Source: RBG-16-34-14 sp963727535
GTDB taxonomy: Bacteria > Bacteroidota > Ignavibacteria > Ignavibacteriales > Ignavibacteriaceae
Assembly: GCA_963727535.1 (NCBI GenBank)
Contig: CAVSGR010000005.1
Coordinates: 281,991 to 345,990, forward strand
Direction: 5' to 3'
DNA: 64,000 nucleotides
Shown: positions 8,957 through 18,951 of the stretch, one piece after another
Position numbering within the stretch: position 1 is the stretch's first letter
Layout: each line of letters opens with the position of its first letter
Made by a program: the position numbers and the translations under genes
Notes under the pieces: model-generated
Databases searched by the model: none
The model's input: the letters and a program-made list of their open reading frames with translations, nothing else
Told to the model about the DNA's origin: nothing

Positions 8957-11059
8957 ATGGGTAAAAACCCTGCATATAATTTTCTCTTCGTTTTTATTTT
9001 CTCACTGTTTTTTTGCATCTCAATAAATTCACAGCAATTTATCTGGCACCAGCTAGGCGGACCTATGGGAGGAACCGTCGGTGATATGGCTATAAACTCA
9101 AAAGATGATATTTATGTGGGTGTTTACTCAAATATTTTTGACCAGCTTTACGAGGGAATATACAAATCTACCGATAACGGAAACACCTGGAAAAAATTCG
9201 AAAATACTGTTGACCAGTTTGAAGTTTACTCAATATACATAAACAGGAAAGATGATATTTTCGTAGGGACGAATTACCGCGACAGGCTTTACCGTTCAAC
9301 TGATGAAGGAGGAAACTGGGAAGTTATTAATAATGGTTATAATACGAGTGAATGCTGGGCAATAGGGGAGAATAAAGGAGGCACAGTTATGTTTGCGGGT
9401 GACGGACAGTTTGGGAGATTATACCGTTCGACAAATTACGGGGATAGTTGGGAATTGTCGGATAACTTACCCGTTCTTGCTTTTGCTGCCGATAGCAGTA
9501 ACAATGTCTATTGTGGTACTTTTATTGGATTATATAAATCAACCGACGATGGTTTGAACTGGAACCGTATTGGTTTTAACAACGTAGCTGTAAATACAAT
9601 TTTAATAGGTGAAAATGATACTATTTATTGTGGTACAGGATACTATGATTATGATGACAGGCAGGGAGTTTTTTATTCTCCCGATACCGGGAAGACGTGG
9701 ATAAACATTGGCTTGGAAGATAAAGTTGTTTTATCTCTGGCATTTACAAGCTATGGTTCGCTTTTAGCAGGAACGAGTATGGATGGAGTATTTGAAACAT
9801 TTGATAAGGGGAAAAGTTGGGTCCAACATAAGACTAGGTTGTATGAGAAGCAGGCATTCAGATTAAAAGTAAACAGTAACGATGATATATTTATTGGCTC
9901 CGAACGGGAAGGTGTTTTCAGATCAACAGATAAAGGTGAAAGTTTTGAAGAGGTTGGATTGCCAATCAGCGGAATATATAATATTGATTTTTTAGGCGAC
10001 AGCTTAATTATAGCAGGAACAGTCTCAGGCGTGCAGAAATATAACAGGATAACTAATGAATGGAAAAACATAGGGTTGGCATTTGTTCTTGCAGTTGAAA
10101 CTGACTCAGTGGGAAATATATATGCGGCGACAAATGGGGAGGGATTATATCAGTCAAGTGATTTGGGAGAAAGCTGGGTTCAAATCTGTCAAACCCCTTA
10201 TGTATTGAATGTCAAAAAAATAAATGGAACCATTTTAGCGGCAACAGATACAGGTTTAATTCGCTCTACAAACGATGGCAGTACGTGGGAATATACACCG
10301 GTAAGATGTGGTGTAGATAATAATGCAATTGAAGTAAATAATAATGGAGATGTATGGGCGGCAGGAAGAAGACATCTATATAAGTCAACCGATGACGGAC
10401 TAACGTTTGATTCAACAGATGCTTTAATTTTTAGATATGCAGATAGAAACAATTTATATGTAAATGATAGTTTAATTTTTGTGGGTGACCTTTTAGTAGG
10501 AAATGGGATCCTTTATTCTACAGATTATAGTATTTCATGGCAAAACAAATTTAAATATAGAGGTACTTTTAGCGTCGGGGGAAATGAAAATTATGTTATC
10601 TATGGAACACCGCACGATTTTTTATATACTTTAGATAAAGGTTTAACATGGGATTCTATACCATACCCTGAAAAATTTTACGGTTATGTCAAAGAGATTG
10701 AATTTGATAAAAATAGGCAACTATTTTTTGGTACAAGTAGCCAGGGGTTATACAATATTGATTTTATTGTCAATGTCGATGAAAAACCCCCTGTAGTCAA
10801 TAATTTTATTTTATATCCTTTGTATCCCAATCCTTTTAACTCCACAGTAACAGTCAAATATAAGCTGCCGGTTAGTTCCAATATTAAAATAAAATTATAT
10901 AATACTTTAGGGGAGAAAATAAAATCTTTAGAAATCCTGGGGAAAAAAGGGATTAATCTGGAGAGAATTTCATTCGATAATTTGGCAAGTGGAATATATT
11001 TTATCGCAATAGAAGAGAAAGATTTTTTTGCCGCTCAAAAGGCGGTGTTTATAAAGTAA
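8957..11059 (+). CDS. Secreted beta-propeller (BNR/sortilin-like) protein with C-terminal sorting domain
   Basis: 700 residues. An N-terminal signal peptide (about 1-29, LFVFIFSLFFCISINSQQ) is followed by at least ten repeats of the type GLYKSTDDGLNW / GVFRSTDKGESF, typical of BNR/Asp-box or two-component-like propellers. The last 85 residues are a type IX-style sorting domain (LYPLYPNPFNSTVTVKYKLP ... ASGIYFIAIEE ... KAVFIK). It is therefore likely exported and anchored at or released from the outer surface. The substrate or binding partner is unknown. The gene stands alone and is intact, and it is convergent with the next gene. Confidence 0.85.
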   Translation: MGKNPAYNFLFVFIFSLFFCISINSQQFIWHQLGGPMGGTVGDMAINSKDDIYVGVYSNIFDQLYEGIYKSTDNGNTWKKFENTVDQFEVYSIYINRKDDIFVGTNYRDRLYRSTDEGGNWEVINNGYNTSECWAIGENKGGTVMFAGDGQFGRLYRSTNYGDSWELSDNLPVLAFAADSSNNVYCGTFIGLYKSTDDGLNWNRIGFNNVAVNTILIGENDTIYCGTGYYDYDDRQGVFYSPDTGKTWINIGLEDKVVLSLAFTSYGSLLAGTSMDGVFETFDKGKSWVQHKTRLYEKQAFRLKVNSNDDIFIGSEREGVFRSTDKGESFEEVGLPISGIYNIDFLGDSLIIAGTVSGVQKYNRITNEWKNIGLAFVLAVETDSVGNIYAATNGEGLYQSSDLGESWVQICQTPYVLNVKKINGTILAATDTGLIRSTNDGSTWEYTPVRCGVDNNAIEVNNNGDVWAAGRRHLYKSTDDGLTFDSTDALIFRYADRNNLYVNDSLIFVGDLLVGNGILYSTDYSISWQNKFKYRGTFSVGGNENYVIYGTPHDFLYTLDKGLTWDSIPYPEKFYGYVKEIEFDKNRQLFFGTSSQGLYNIDFIVNVDEKPPVVNNFILYPLYPNPFNSTVTVKYKLPVSSNIKIKLYNTLGEKIKSLEILGKKGINLERISFDNLASGIYFIAIEEKDFFAAQKAVFIK

Positions 11060-11100
11060 AGATTCCTTCCTTCTCGGTGAAAACTTAATATTCTTCTTTT

Positions 11101-12300
11101 TTAAAGCTCAATCAACGTAAGATTAATAATTTCTTCTTTGCCAGATTCTATTTCTTCTAAAGTTTTTTCATTCGGTTTTGAATCTAATTTAATTGTACAG
11201 CAGGCAGTAACTGCATCATCAAAGATTACATTTTCCATTTCCTGTGCATTTATTTTTTCTTCACTTAATAATCTTAAGACTCTTGCAAGAACACCGGGTT
11301 TATCAAAGTGTCTTATAACAAGCTGGTATTTTGCGGGCGATTGTTTTATCCTGTTTACCCAGTTTCTTACAGCTCCTGTATTTATATAATCAGCAATTAT
11401 ATTGCAGGTTTCTTCTGCTACTGCATTTTGCGCCTGTTCAGTCGAAGCTCCGATATGATGTGTTAAATAAACATTTGGTAAATCACGAAGAGGAGTTATT
11501 AATTCACCTTCTTTTCCTTCTGGTTCATTATTAAAAACATCAAGACCGAGAAAGATGTTACCGCTTTTTGCTGCTTCTAACAGTGCTTCTTCATCCACAA
11601 CACCCGCTCTTGCTGTATTAATAAAGTAAGCACCTTTTTTTAATTTACTGATGAGATCTTTGGAGATAATCTTTTTAGTATCTGCCGTTTGTGCAAGATG
11701 AATAGAAACAATATCTGAGTTGCTAAAAAGTTCTTCAAGAGATACTACTCTCTCAATTTCCATTTCTTCAGCTTTTGCTTCAGTTAATGATCTTGACCAT
11801 GCGATAACATTTAGCCCAAAAGCTTTTGCTCTCGTAATTAGTTCAGAACCAATTTTACCTGTTCCAACAACACCAAGAGTCTTACCTGCTAAACCATCTG
11901 CTTTTGAATAAAGAGCTTTATTCCATTTTCCGTTTCTGAAATCAATAACATTATCGGGAATTTTTCTGTCTATAGCACAAATTAATGCCATGGCAAGCTC
12001 AGCAACAGCTATGCTGTTTTTACCAGGACAATTTGTAACGTAGATCCCTTTTTTGTTTGCAGATTTAATATCGATATTGTTTACTCCGGCGCCCGCTCTT
12101 ATAATCAGGCTAAGCCGATCTGATTTTTCTATACATTCTGCATTCACAACAGTTGACCGAACAACAAGAATATCAACTCCCTTTATATTATTTGGAAGAT
12201 CATTTTCTTTCAGTTTCGGTTCGAATACAACTTCTTTAACAAGAGATTTAATTTTTTCTACATATTGATTTGGAAAATTATCTGCTATTAAGACTTTCAT
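11101..12300 (-). CDS. serA: D-3-phosphoglycerate dehydrogenase-type 2-hydroxyacid dehydrogenase with ACT domain
   Basis: 399 residues. The substrate-binding lobe comes first, then the NAD Rossmann motif VGTGKIGSE (about 146-154), the catalytic Arg (NTARAGVVDE), Glu and His (THHIGAS), and a C-terminal ACT-like domain from about 325. The ACT part begins YQLVIRHFDKPGVLARVLRL, which suggests amino-acid feedback control, as in SerA. It is shorter than the long SerA forms with an intervening domain. It lies 12 bases after hutU on the same strand. Serine biosynthesis is the best guess, but another hydroxyacid cannot be excluded. Confidence 0.8.
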   Translation of the reverse strand: MKVLIADNFPNQYVEKIKSLVKEVVFEPKLKENDLPNNIKGVDILVVRSTVVNAECIEKSDRLSLIIRAGAGVNNIDIKSANKKGIYVTNCPGKNSIAVAELAMALICAIDRKIPDNVIDFRNGKWNKALYSKADGLAGKTLGVVGTGKIGSELITRAKAFGLNVIAWSRSLTEAKAEEMEIERVVSLEELFSNSDIVSIHLAQTADTKKIISKDLISKLKKGAYFINTARAGVVDEEALLEAAKSGNIFLGLDVFNNEPEGKEGELITPLRDLPNVYLTHHIGASTEQAQNAVAEETCNIIADYINTGAVRNWVNRIKQSPAKYQLVIRHFDKPGVLARVLRLLSEEKINAQEMENVIFDDAVTACCTIKLDSKPNEKTLEEIESGKEEIINLTLIEL

Positions 12301-12312
12301 TTTGTTACCCCT

Positions 12313-13980
12313 TTAATTATTTAACATTGGAATTTTTACGTCCATTGATTTGGCATTATTAATTGCTTTATCATAACCAGCATCAGCATGTCTTACAATA
12401 CCCATTCCCGGATCGTAAGTAAGCACACGCTCAAGCCTTTCTTCTGCTTCTTTAGTTCCGTCGGCAACTATAACCATACCTGCGTGAATAGATTTTCCTA
12501 TTCCTACTCCGCCGCCATGATGAACAGAAACCCAGCTCGCACCTCCGACAGCGTTTAACAATGCATTAAGTATTGGCCAATCAGCTATTGCATCGCTGCC
12601 GTCTTTCATGCTTTCTGTTTCCCTGTTTGGAGAAGCGACGGAACCACAATCAAGATGATCTCTTCCTATTACAATTGGTGCTTTTATTTTTCCAGATGTA
12701 ACAAGGTTATTAAATATCTTTCCCATCTTTGCTCTCTCTCCATACCCAAGCCAGCAAATCCTGGAAGGTAATCCCTGGAAATGTACTTTCTTCTGAGCCA
12801 GGTCTATCCAGTTACATAAAGCTTTATTCTCAGGAAATGTTTCTTTTATTGCCTGGTCAGTAACATAAATATCATTTGGATCTCCGGAAAGTGCAGCCCA
12901 TCTAAATGGACCTTTGCCGTCACAAAATAAAGGTCTTATAAATTCTGGAACAAAGCCGGGAATATCAAAAGCATTTTCAACACCATTCTCTTTTGCTTCG
13001 CCGCGAATGTTATTTCCATAATCAAAAACTATTGAACCTCTTTTCTTAAATTCCAGCATTCCTTTAACATGCTGCACAATAGTTTTTTTAGATAGCTTTA
13101 TATATTCATCAGGATTTTCTTTTCTAAGTTTAAGAGCATCCTTAAAACTCATTCCCATTGGTACATATCCATTAAGTGTATCGTGTGCGGAAGTTTGATC
13201 TGTTAGAATATCGGGAATAACATTTCTATTTAAAATTTCAGGTAAGATTTCTCCTGCATTTCCAATTAACCCGACTGAGAAAGCTTTTCCCTCTTCCTTT
13301 GCTCTTGAAACCATTTGAAGTGCTTCATCTATATCATAAGAAATTTTATCAAGATATCCTGTATCAATTCTTTTTTTTGCTCGCTCTTCATCGACTTCAA
13401 TTCCAAGAAAAGCTGCACCATTCATTGTGGCTGCAAGAGGCTGAGCGCCGCCCATTCCCCCAAGTCCAGCTGTGAGAAGAAATTTACCTTTTAAATCTGA
13501 ATTAAAATATTTTCTTCCGCATTCAGCAAACGTTTCATAAGTTCCTTGTAAAATTCCTTGTGTTCCGATGTAGATCCAGCTTCCCGCAGTCATTTGTCCA
13601 TACATAGTTAAACCGAGTGCTTCAAGGCGTCTGAATTCATCCCAGTTAGCCCAATTAGGAACAAGCATTGCATTTGAAATTAAAACTCTTGGTGCATTTG
13701 CGTGAGTCTTAAATACTCCAACAGGTTTTCCTGATTGTACAAGTAAGGTTTCATCATTTTCAAGATTCTTCAAAGTATTGATGATTGCTTCGTAACATTC
13801 CCAGTTTCTTGCTGCTTTCCCGCTGCCACCATAGACAATAAGCTCAGAAGGGTTCTCAGCAACTTCTGCGTCGAGATTATTCATCAACATTCTCATCGCT
13901 GCTTCCTGTATCCAGCCTTTACAAGATAATTGAGTACCTCTCGGTGCTTTAATATTTTGCTTTTCGGATTCAGTTAACAT
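12313..13980 (-). CDS. hutU: Urocanate hydratase
   Basis: Second step of histidine breakdown: urocanate to imidazolone propionate with tightly bound NAD+. The 555 residues match the family length. Visible are the NAD-binding GLGGMGGAQPLAA, the GQMTAGSWIYIGTQGILQGT block, and the catalytic-cysteine region RDHLDCGSVASPNRETESM, followed by SWVSVHHGGGVGIGKSIHAG. No histidine ammonia-lyase, imidazolonepropionase or formiminoglutamase gene is nearby, so the hut pathway would have to be scattered. It starts 2 bases after the small upstream gene. Confidence 0.95.
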   Translation of the reverse strand: MLTESEKQNIKAPRGTQLSCKGWIQEAAMRMLMNNLDAEVAENPSELIVYGGSGKAARNWECYEAIINTLKNLENDETLLVQSGKPVGVFKTHANAPRVLISNAMLVPNWANWDEFRRLEALGLTMYGQMTAGSWIYIGTQGILQGTYETFAECGRKYFNSDLKGKFLLTAGLGGMGGAQPLAATMNGAAFLGIEVDEERAKKRIDTGYLDKISYDIDEALQMVSRAKEEGKAFSVGLIGNAGEILPEILNRNVIPDILTDQTSAHDTLNGYVPMGMSFKDALKLRKENPDEYIKLSKKTIVQHVKGMLEFKKRGSIVFDYGNNIRGEAKENGVENAFDIPGFVPEFIRPLFCDGKGPFRWAALSGDPNDIYVTDQAIKETFPENKALCNWIDLAQKKVHFQGLPSRICWLGYGERAKMGKIFNNLVTSGKIKAPIVIGRDHLDCGSVASPNRETESMKDGSDAIADWPILNALLNAVGGASWVSVHHGGGVGIGKSIHAGMVIVADGTKEAEERLERVLTYDPGMGIVRHADAGYDKAINNAKSMDVKIPMLNN

Positions 13981-13982
13981 TG

Positions 13983-14318
13983 CTAATCTTTAAAATGAGT
14001 TTTAAGCAAATCTTCGTATTGATTAAATAAAGATTTGTACAACCACTTTTGGAAGAACCAGCTTTTCTTAAGCTTTTTGTTCAGATACTCAGTATTATTT
14101 TTTAGTTGATGAACAAGCCGTGTTCTTTCATCTTTTGTTAGTTTGATTGGGCTTTCCCCGGAATTGAGTTTACTTAATATCGAGTTGAAAGCTTTTGTTT
14201 CTGAAAAGAACCTGTTGTCGTTTTCGGTTTGCTTTAAGGTTTGTTTACAGAAAGTGGTTAAGAGCCGGATTTCGTTTTTGTCAAATTCAAAATTATAATT
14301 TGTGAATAGCTTCTTCAT
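13983..14318 (-). CDS. Small uncharacterised protein between add and hutU
   Basis: 111 residues, no signal peptide, strongly charged and helical (KLTKDERTRLVHQLKNNTEYLNKKLKKSW). The ATG at 14318 lies inside the 3' end of the adenosine deaminase gene (26-base overlap), and the stop is 2 bases from hutU. The tight packing argues that it is a real gene translated with its neighbours. I do not recognise the family. It might be a small partner or regulator of the flanking deaminase or hydratase. Confidence 0.65.
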   Translation of the reverse strand: MKKLFTNYNFEFDKNEIRLLTTFCKQTLKQTENDNRFFSETKAFNSILSKLNSGESPIKLTKDERTRLVHQLKNNTEYLNKKLKKSWFFQKWLYKSLFNQYEDLLKTHFKD

Positions 14319-15417
14319 GATTGCCCGGAATACTTTTTAGTGAAAGGAGATTTTCCCGGATTTTTATGTAACCAGGTTTTATAACGTTGTATATAAAATC
14401 TAATCTTTCCTTGTAATGAATAAATGCAGACTTCATCGAGTTAATAGTTATCTTTTCGATCTCGTCGAGATTAAGGTCAAAATATTCTATCGCTGTAAGA
14501 AATTCTTTGGTCATGGTTGTATCGCTCATAAGCCTGTCATCTGTATTTATTGTAACTCTGAACTTTTCTTTGAACAGCACTCCAAACGGATGGTTTTCAA
14601 TTTTATCGATTGCACCTGTATGAACATTGCTTAACAAGCATATCTCCAAAGGAATTCTTTTATCAAGAACATATTGAGCAAGTTCACCAAAAGCGACAAC
14701 ATTACCATTGTTATCAAATGTTATATCTTCCTTTAGTCTTGTAGCGTGTCCTATGCGGTGAGCTCCGCACCATTGTATAGCCTGCCATATCGATTCTTTA
14801 CCAAAAGCTTCTCCGGCGTGAATTGTAATATTAAAATTTTCTCTTTCTATAAACTGAAATGCGTCGACATGTTTTTTAGGAGGATAACCACCCTCTTCAC
14901 CTGCGAGATCAAATCCAACAACTCCCTGGCTGCGAAAATTAACGGCAAGCTCTGCAATCTCGAGAGTATTCTTCATGTTTCTCATTCCACAGAGGATTAA
15001 GCCATAGCCTACGCCGAAATCTTTTTTACCTTTCTCTAATCCATCGAGAACTGCCGAAACAACATCTTCAGGGTAAAGTCCCTTATTTGTATGGAATACA
15101 GGAGCGAAGCGCGTCTCTACATAACATACCCCATCATTTTTCATGTCTTCCATCATCTCATAAGCAACTTGTTCAAGAGCTTCTTTAGTTTGCATTACTG
15201 CAGTAGTATGTTCAAACCCCTGGAGATATTCTACAAGATTTCCTTTATTGGCACCTCTGTGGAACCAAATTCCAAGTTCCGCAGGGTCCTTTGTTGGGAG
15301 TTTTGTATAACGTAAATCTTTTGCCAGGTCAATGATGGTTTGAGGTCTTAAACCACCGTCTAAATGGTCGTGTAAAAGTACTTTTGGTGTAGCCTTTATT
15401 ATTTGTTCTAATGTCAA
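14293..15417 (-). CDS. add: Adenosine deaminase family protein
   Basis: 374 residues, zinc-dependent amidohydrolase fold. The metal and active-site motifs are present: HxH at His16/His18 (LLHDHLDGG), the HAGE motif, GAHRIGHATRL, SNVHTGAI and the metal/base pair TINTDDRLMS. The likely reaction is adenosine (or a modified adenine/nucleoside) to inosine plus ammonia. The first gene of a four-gene minus-strand run with hutU and the dehydrogenase, whose shared theme is deamination and nitrogen salvage. The region upstream is shared with the divergent TPR gene. Confidence 0.87.
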   Translation of the reverse strand: MTLEQIIKATPKVLLHDHLDGGLRPQTIIDLAKDLRYTKLPTKDPAELGIWFHRGANKGNLVEYLQGFEHTTAVMQTKEALEQVAYEMMEDMKNDGVCYVETRFAPVFHTNKGLYPEDVVSAVLDGLEKGKKDFGVGYGLILCGMRNMKNTLEIAELAVNFRSQGVVGFDLAGEEGGYPPKKHVDAFQFIERENFNITIHAGEAFGKESIWQAIQWCGAHRIGHATRLKEDITFDNNGNVVAFGELAQYVLDKRIPLEICLLSNVHTGAIDKIENHPFGVLFKEKFRVTINTDDRLMSDTTMTKEFLTAIEYFDLNLDEIEKITINSMKSAFIHYKERLDFIYNVIKPGYIKIRENLLSLKSIPGNHEEAIHKL

Positions 15418-15536
15418 AAGTTGCCTCTTTTTATAATTAAAAATATCCTTTTAATGAGGTAAAATCAATTTAAAATATTATTGATTTTTATGGGATAAAA
15501 ACACTTTTCTTTATTATTTACCGGACAATTCGTTTC

Positions 15537-15566
15537 TTGACTATCGAAAACATATATACTAACTTT
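15537..15566 (+). promoter_or_regulatory. Candidate Bacteroidota-type promoter for the TPR gene
   Basis: A TTGA at 15537-15540 is followed at 15560-15566 by TAACTTT, close to the TAnnTTTG element of Bacteroidota promoters with similar spacing, 36 bases before the start codon. A weak match judged by eye. Confidence 0.3.
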
Positions 15567-15601
15567 AATAATATATTAAGATTTAATTATCGGAGTTGAC
15601 T

Positions 15602-16741
15602 ATGCGGTCGTTAAAAATTATAACATCTATTTTAGTGCTAACCGGGTTTACATTTATGGGCTTTCAATGCGGTTCAACTGAATTAACCAGTGCAAAACTT
15701 TACATTCAGCAGAAAAACTATGACAAGGCTATTGAATCACTTCAAACCCAAATTCAGAAGGATCCAAAGAGTGACGAAGCTTATTATCTTTTAGGTTATG
15801 TTAATGGTGAAAAAGGTCAGTTCGGTGAAATGATGGACGCATTTGACAAATCTCTTTCTATAAGTAAAAATTTTCAAGAAGAAATTTCCTCTTCCCGAAT
15901 ATATTATTGGGTTAAACTTTTCAATAAAGGAGTTAAGGAATATCAGTCCGGTGTTAATACTCAAGACAAAGATTCAAACAAGGTTCATTTGGGTAAGGCT
16001 GCAGAATGTTTTGAATCTGCAATAAGAATTGAACCTGATTCCATAGATACATATAAGAATCTTGCTTTTGTTTATATGAATGAGGGCGATATGGATAAAG
16101 CAATCGATCCTTTAAAAGTTGTAATTGATAAAGAACACGAATTAGATAGCTACAGATATCTTGGTCAAATTTTATATCAAAAAGGAGTTAAGCAAAGAGA
16201 GACCGACTCAGTTGCTGCACAGGAAACATTTAATCAAACTATTAAAATTCTTGAAGACGGGAGAAAGTATTATCCAAATAATCAGGACATTCTCGTTACG
16301 TTATCAAATTCATATATTGCTGCAGACAAGCTTGATGTTGCTATGGATGTTTTTAAAGCCGGTGTTGAGGCAGATCCGGAGAATAAATACTACCACTACG
16401 ATTATGGTGTATTACTATTAGGAGCAGAACAGTTTGAGGAAGCTGAAAAACAATTTCTTAAAGCTGTACAAATTGATTCAGCTTACGAAAATGCAATCTA
16501 TAACCTTGGAGTTACATATATAAAATGGGGAACCACTATGAACAAAGCTGCCGAGGAAAAAGAAGATACTTCGATGGCGTATAAGGAAAAATACCGGATG
16601 GCTTTACCGTATATGGAGAAAGTTGTCCAGATGAGACCGGATGATGCATCAGTGTGGGAGCTTATAGGAAGAGTATATACTATTTTAGGAATGCAAGATG
16701 ATGCAACTAATGCTTTTAAGAAAGCTGATAGTTTACGATAA
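15602..16741 (+). CDS. TPR-repeat (lipo)protein
   Basis: 379 residues from the ATG at 15602, chosen because CGGAG at 15591-15595 is spaced for it; a TTG six bases upstream is less likely. The N-terminus is a signal peptide ending at a cysteine (GFTFMGFQCGS), a loose lipobox, so outer-membrane lipoprotein is plausible. The rest is helical with repeated TPR units (AKLYIQQKNYDKAIESLQTQ, DEAYYLLGYVNGEKG, SIDTYKNLAFVYMNEGDMDKA, YHYDYGVLLLGAEQFEEA, ASVWELIGRVYTILGMQDDA). It is likely a scaffold protein; its partner is unknown. It lies 27 bases before the DUF3467 gene. Confidence 0.82.
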   Translation: MRSLKIITSILVLTGFTFMGFQCGSTELTSAKLYIQQKNYDKAIESLQTQIQKDPKSDEAYYLLGYVNGEKGQFGEMMDAFDKSLSISKNFQEEISSSRIYYWVKLFNKGVKEYQSGVNTQDKDSNKVHLGKAAECFESAIRIEPDSIDTYKNLAFVYMNEGDMDKAIDPLKVVIDKEHELDSYRYLGQILYQKGVKQRETDSVAAQETFNQTIKILEDGRKYYPNNQDILVTLSNSYIAADKLDVAMDVFKAGVEADPENKYYHYDYGVLLLGAEQFEEAEKQFLKAVQIDSAYENAIYNLGVTYIKWGTTMNKAAEEKEDTSMAYKEKYRMALPYMEKVVQMRPDDASVWELIGRVYTILGMQDDATNAFKKADSLR

Positions 16742-16768
16742 TAGTTCATAATAATTTATAATGAAAAT

Positions 16769-17095
16769 ATGACACAAAATAATAAGGCACAGGGACAACA
16801 AATAAATATAGAACTCGGCGAAAAAGAAGCCGAAGGTATTTATTCAAATATGGCTATAATAACTCATTCTCCCGCCGAATTTGTTATAGACTTTACACGC
16901 ATTGTTCCCGGTTTGCCTAAGGCTAAAGTGCACGCAAGAATTATAACAACTCCGCAGCATGCCAAAATGCTGCTTAAAGCTTTGAAGGATAATATTGATA
17001 AGTTTGAAAGCCGGTTCGGAGAAATCAAATTGGATTCACCTCCGAACCAGCACTTTGGTTTTACGCCTGTCAGTAAAGACGAAAAAGTTAACTGA
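16769..17095 (+). CDS. DUF3467 family protein
   Basis: 108 residues with the DUF3467 pattern: a YSNMAIITHSPAEFVIDF strand pair, then a middle part GLPKAKVHARIITTPQHAK and an amphipathic helix. No signal peptide, so cytoplasmic. The family is widespread and small, and its function is not established. It probably shares a transcript with the TPR gene. Confidence 0.85.
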   Translation: MTQNNKAQGQQINIELGEKEAEGIYSNMAIITHSPAEFVIDFTRIVPGLPKAKVHARIITTPQHAKMLLKALKDNIDKFESRFGEIKLDSPPNQHFGFTPVSKDEKVN

Positions 17096-17371
17096 TTTCA
17101 TCCCTTAAAAAATTAGTAAAAATTACTATTTCTTCCCCGTAATACTTACCCTTTCTAGTACTTTCATCAAACTTAAAGAGTGATTTATATACTTAATTTT
17201 GGTATAAAATTGGCTTTTTTAAATCTCGTATTCTTAGCCCCATAATATCCCAATCAGAAACGAAAACAGGGTTAAGTGTTCATAACATTCCGGGATAGGA
17301 TTGTTAGAATATTACATACTACTCAATCTATACAATCCCAGAATGTTTATATGAGATAAAAGGAGATAATT

Positions 17372-18937
17372 ATGAAGATGAAAAGATTTAAACTGTTACT
17401 TTCAACTTTGGCGTTTATAATTTTCGCCGGTTGTATGGATGTACCGAAAGATTTTATTGCTCCCCAATGGGATACAGAACTTAATCTGCCGCTCATTAAT
17501 AAAACATACACACTTGATGATATTATGAAACCGCAGGATCATATAACCGTGGATACTACCGGGCAGGATATTTATCTTATCCAGTCGGACAAATACTACC
17601 TTAATAGCAACCTTTCAGATTTTGTAGATATAAGTGACCGTTCTTTAACCAACATTCCAACACTTACATCAGAATCAGACACTTTCGTTACATATATTCA
17701 ATTCCCCGGAGGCATCGAGGTTGATAGTGCCGAATTTGATGAAGGTGCAATCGATTTTGGAGTATCAAATTCTACATCGGCAGATGTGGCGGTTAGTATC
17801 GCGTTGCCAGGATTTAAAGATAGGAATGGAAATCCTATTGTATTATACAATAACGTTCCGTCAGGGCAAACCAATTCTCTTAGCGAGAATATAAAAGGAT
17901 ACACTTATGTGATCCCTTCTGACCAGCCCGCTTCATTAAGAAATAGTATAAGACTAATTGTACGCGCCATTTCTCCACAACAGGGAAATGTTGTACATTC
18001 TGACTTTTCAATGTCAGGGATGTCATTCCATTACATAAAAGGAAGGATTCTTTCTAAATCTCTTGGAAATCAGACCTCGAGTTACTTTTTTGATGTAAAT
18101 GAAGCGATTGATTACAGGGATAAAACATTCCTGAGAGATGCAAAGCTGAATTTAAATGTTTCGTATAAATCGTTTTTTAATTTGCCAGTTGATCTTGACA
18201 TAAAAGATCTCAATATAATTGCAAAAAGAAATGACGGAAGTGAATTTTATTTAAGAGATACCCAGGGCAATCCGAATTTTACTTTAAATATTATTAATGG
18301 AACATCCAGCCAGATATTTACGGAAGAGAACAGCAACATAAATGAATTTGTAACTTATTTTCCCGATTCAGTAATTCTTAAAGCAGAATATATTGTTAAT
18401 CCCGAAAATAATGACGGAACCTACTCCAACCTTGATTCGATAAAATTTGAAACAGATTTTTCTACAAAAAGCTATCTCGCAATAAAGAAAACTACAATAA
18501 ACGAACAGTCTTCACTTGAAATTTCACAGTCTGATAGAGATGAAATTGAAAACGGTCAGGGAGCTAATGTAAACTTTGTAATTGACAACGGTATACCTCT
18601 TACCGCGTGGCTAAAAATTGATATTCTGGATAAAGACAACAATTATCTTTTTACTTTAACCGACAACCCCGAAGAAGGCGATTCAATTTCATTTTTGGGA
18701 GCTGATGTTGATCAAAATGGTGAAGTAACAACTTCATATTTAAATCCCCCAAAATCTATATCGCTCGATGAATCCCAAATCAAGCTTCTTTCAAAAGGAT
18801 ATTTTGTAAATTATTCAGTTAGCTTCAGAACCAAGGATGCTTACATCAATCCACCACAAATTGTTGCTATTAGACCTTCGGACTGGATAAACCTGAAAGC
18901 GTATGGAAAAATAAAATATAGAGTAAATGCAAAGTGA
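17372..18937 (+). CDS. Outer-surface lipoprotein of unknown function
   Basis: 521 residues. A clear lipoprotein signal ends at Cys21 or so (LAFIIFAGC). The remainder is predicted beta-rich, with an N-terminal stretch PQWDTELNLPLINKTYTLDD that recurs in lipoproteins of this phylum. GGAGATAA sits 8 bases before the ATG. The next gene, a DUF5723 barrel protein, starts 14 bases later, so the two are probably co-translated and may act together at the outer membrane. No enzyme motif is visible. Confidence 0.75.
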   Translation: MKMKRFKLLLSTLAFIIFAGCMDVPKDFIAPQWDTELNLPLINKTYTLDDIMKPQDHITVDTTGQDIYLIQSDKYYLNSNLSDFVDISDRSLTNIPTLTSESDTFVTYIQFPGGIEVDSAEFDEGAIDFGVSNSTSADVAVSIALPGFKDRNGNPIVLYNNVPSGQTNSLSENIKGYTYVIPSDQPASLRNSIRLIVRAISPQQGNVVHSDFSMSGMSFHYIKGRILSKSLGNQTSSYFFDVNEAIDYRDKTFLRDAKLNLNVSYKSFFNLPVDLDIKDLNIIAKRNDGSEFYLRDTQGNPNFTLNIINGTSSQIFTEENSNINEFVTYFPDSVILKAEYIVNPENNDGTYSNLDSIKFETDFSTKSYLAIKKTTINEQSSLEISQSDRDEIENGQGANVNFVIDNGIPLTAWLKIDILDKDNNYLFTLTDNPEEGDSISFLGADVDQNGEVTTSYLNPPKSISLDESQIKLLSKGYFVNYSVSFRTKDAYINPPQIVAIRPSDWINLKAYGKIKYRVNAK

Positions 18938-18951
18938 ACAGGAATTGAGAA

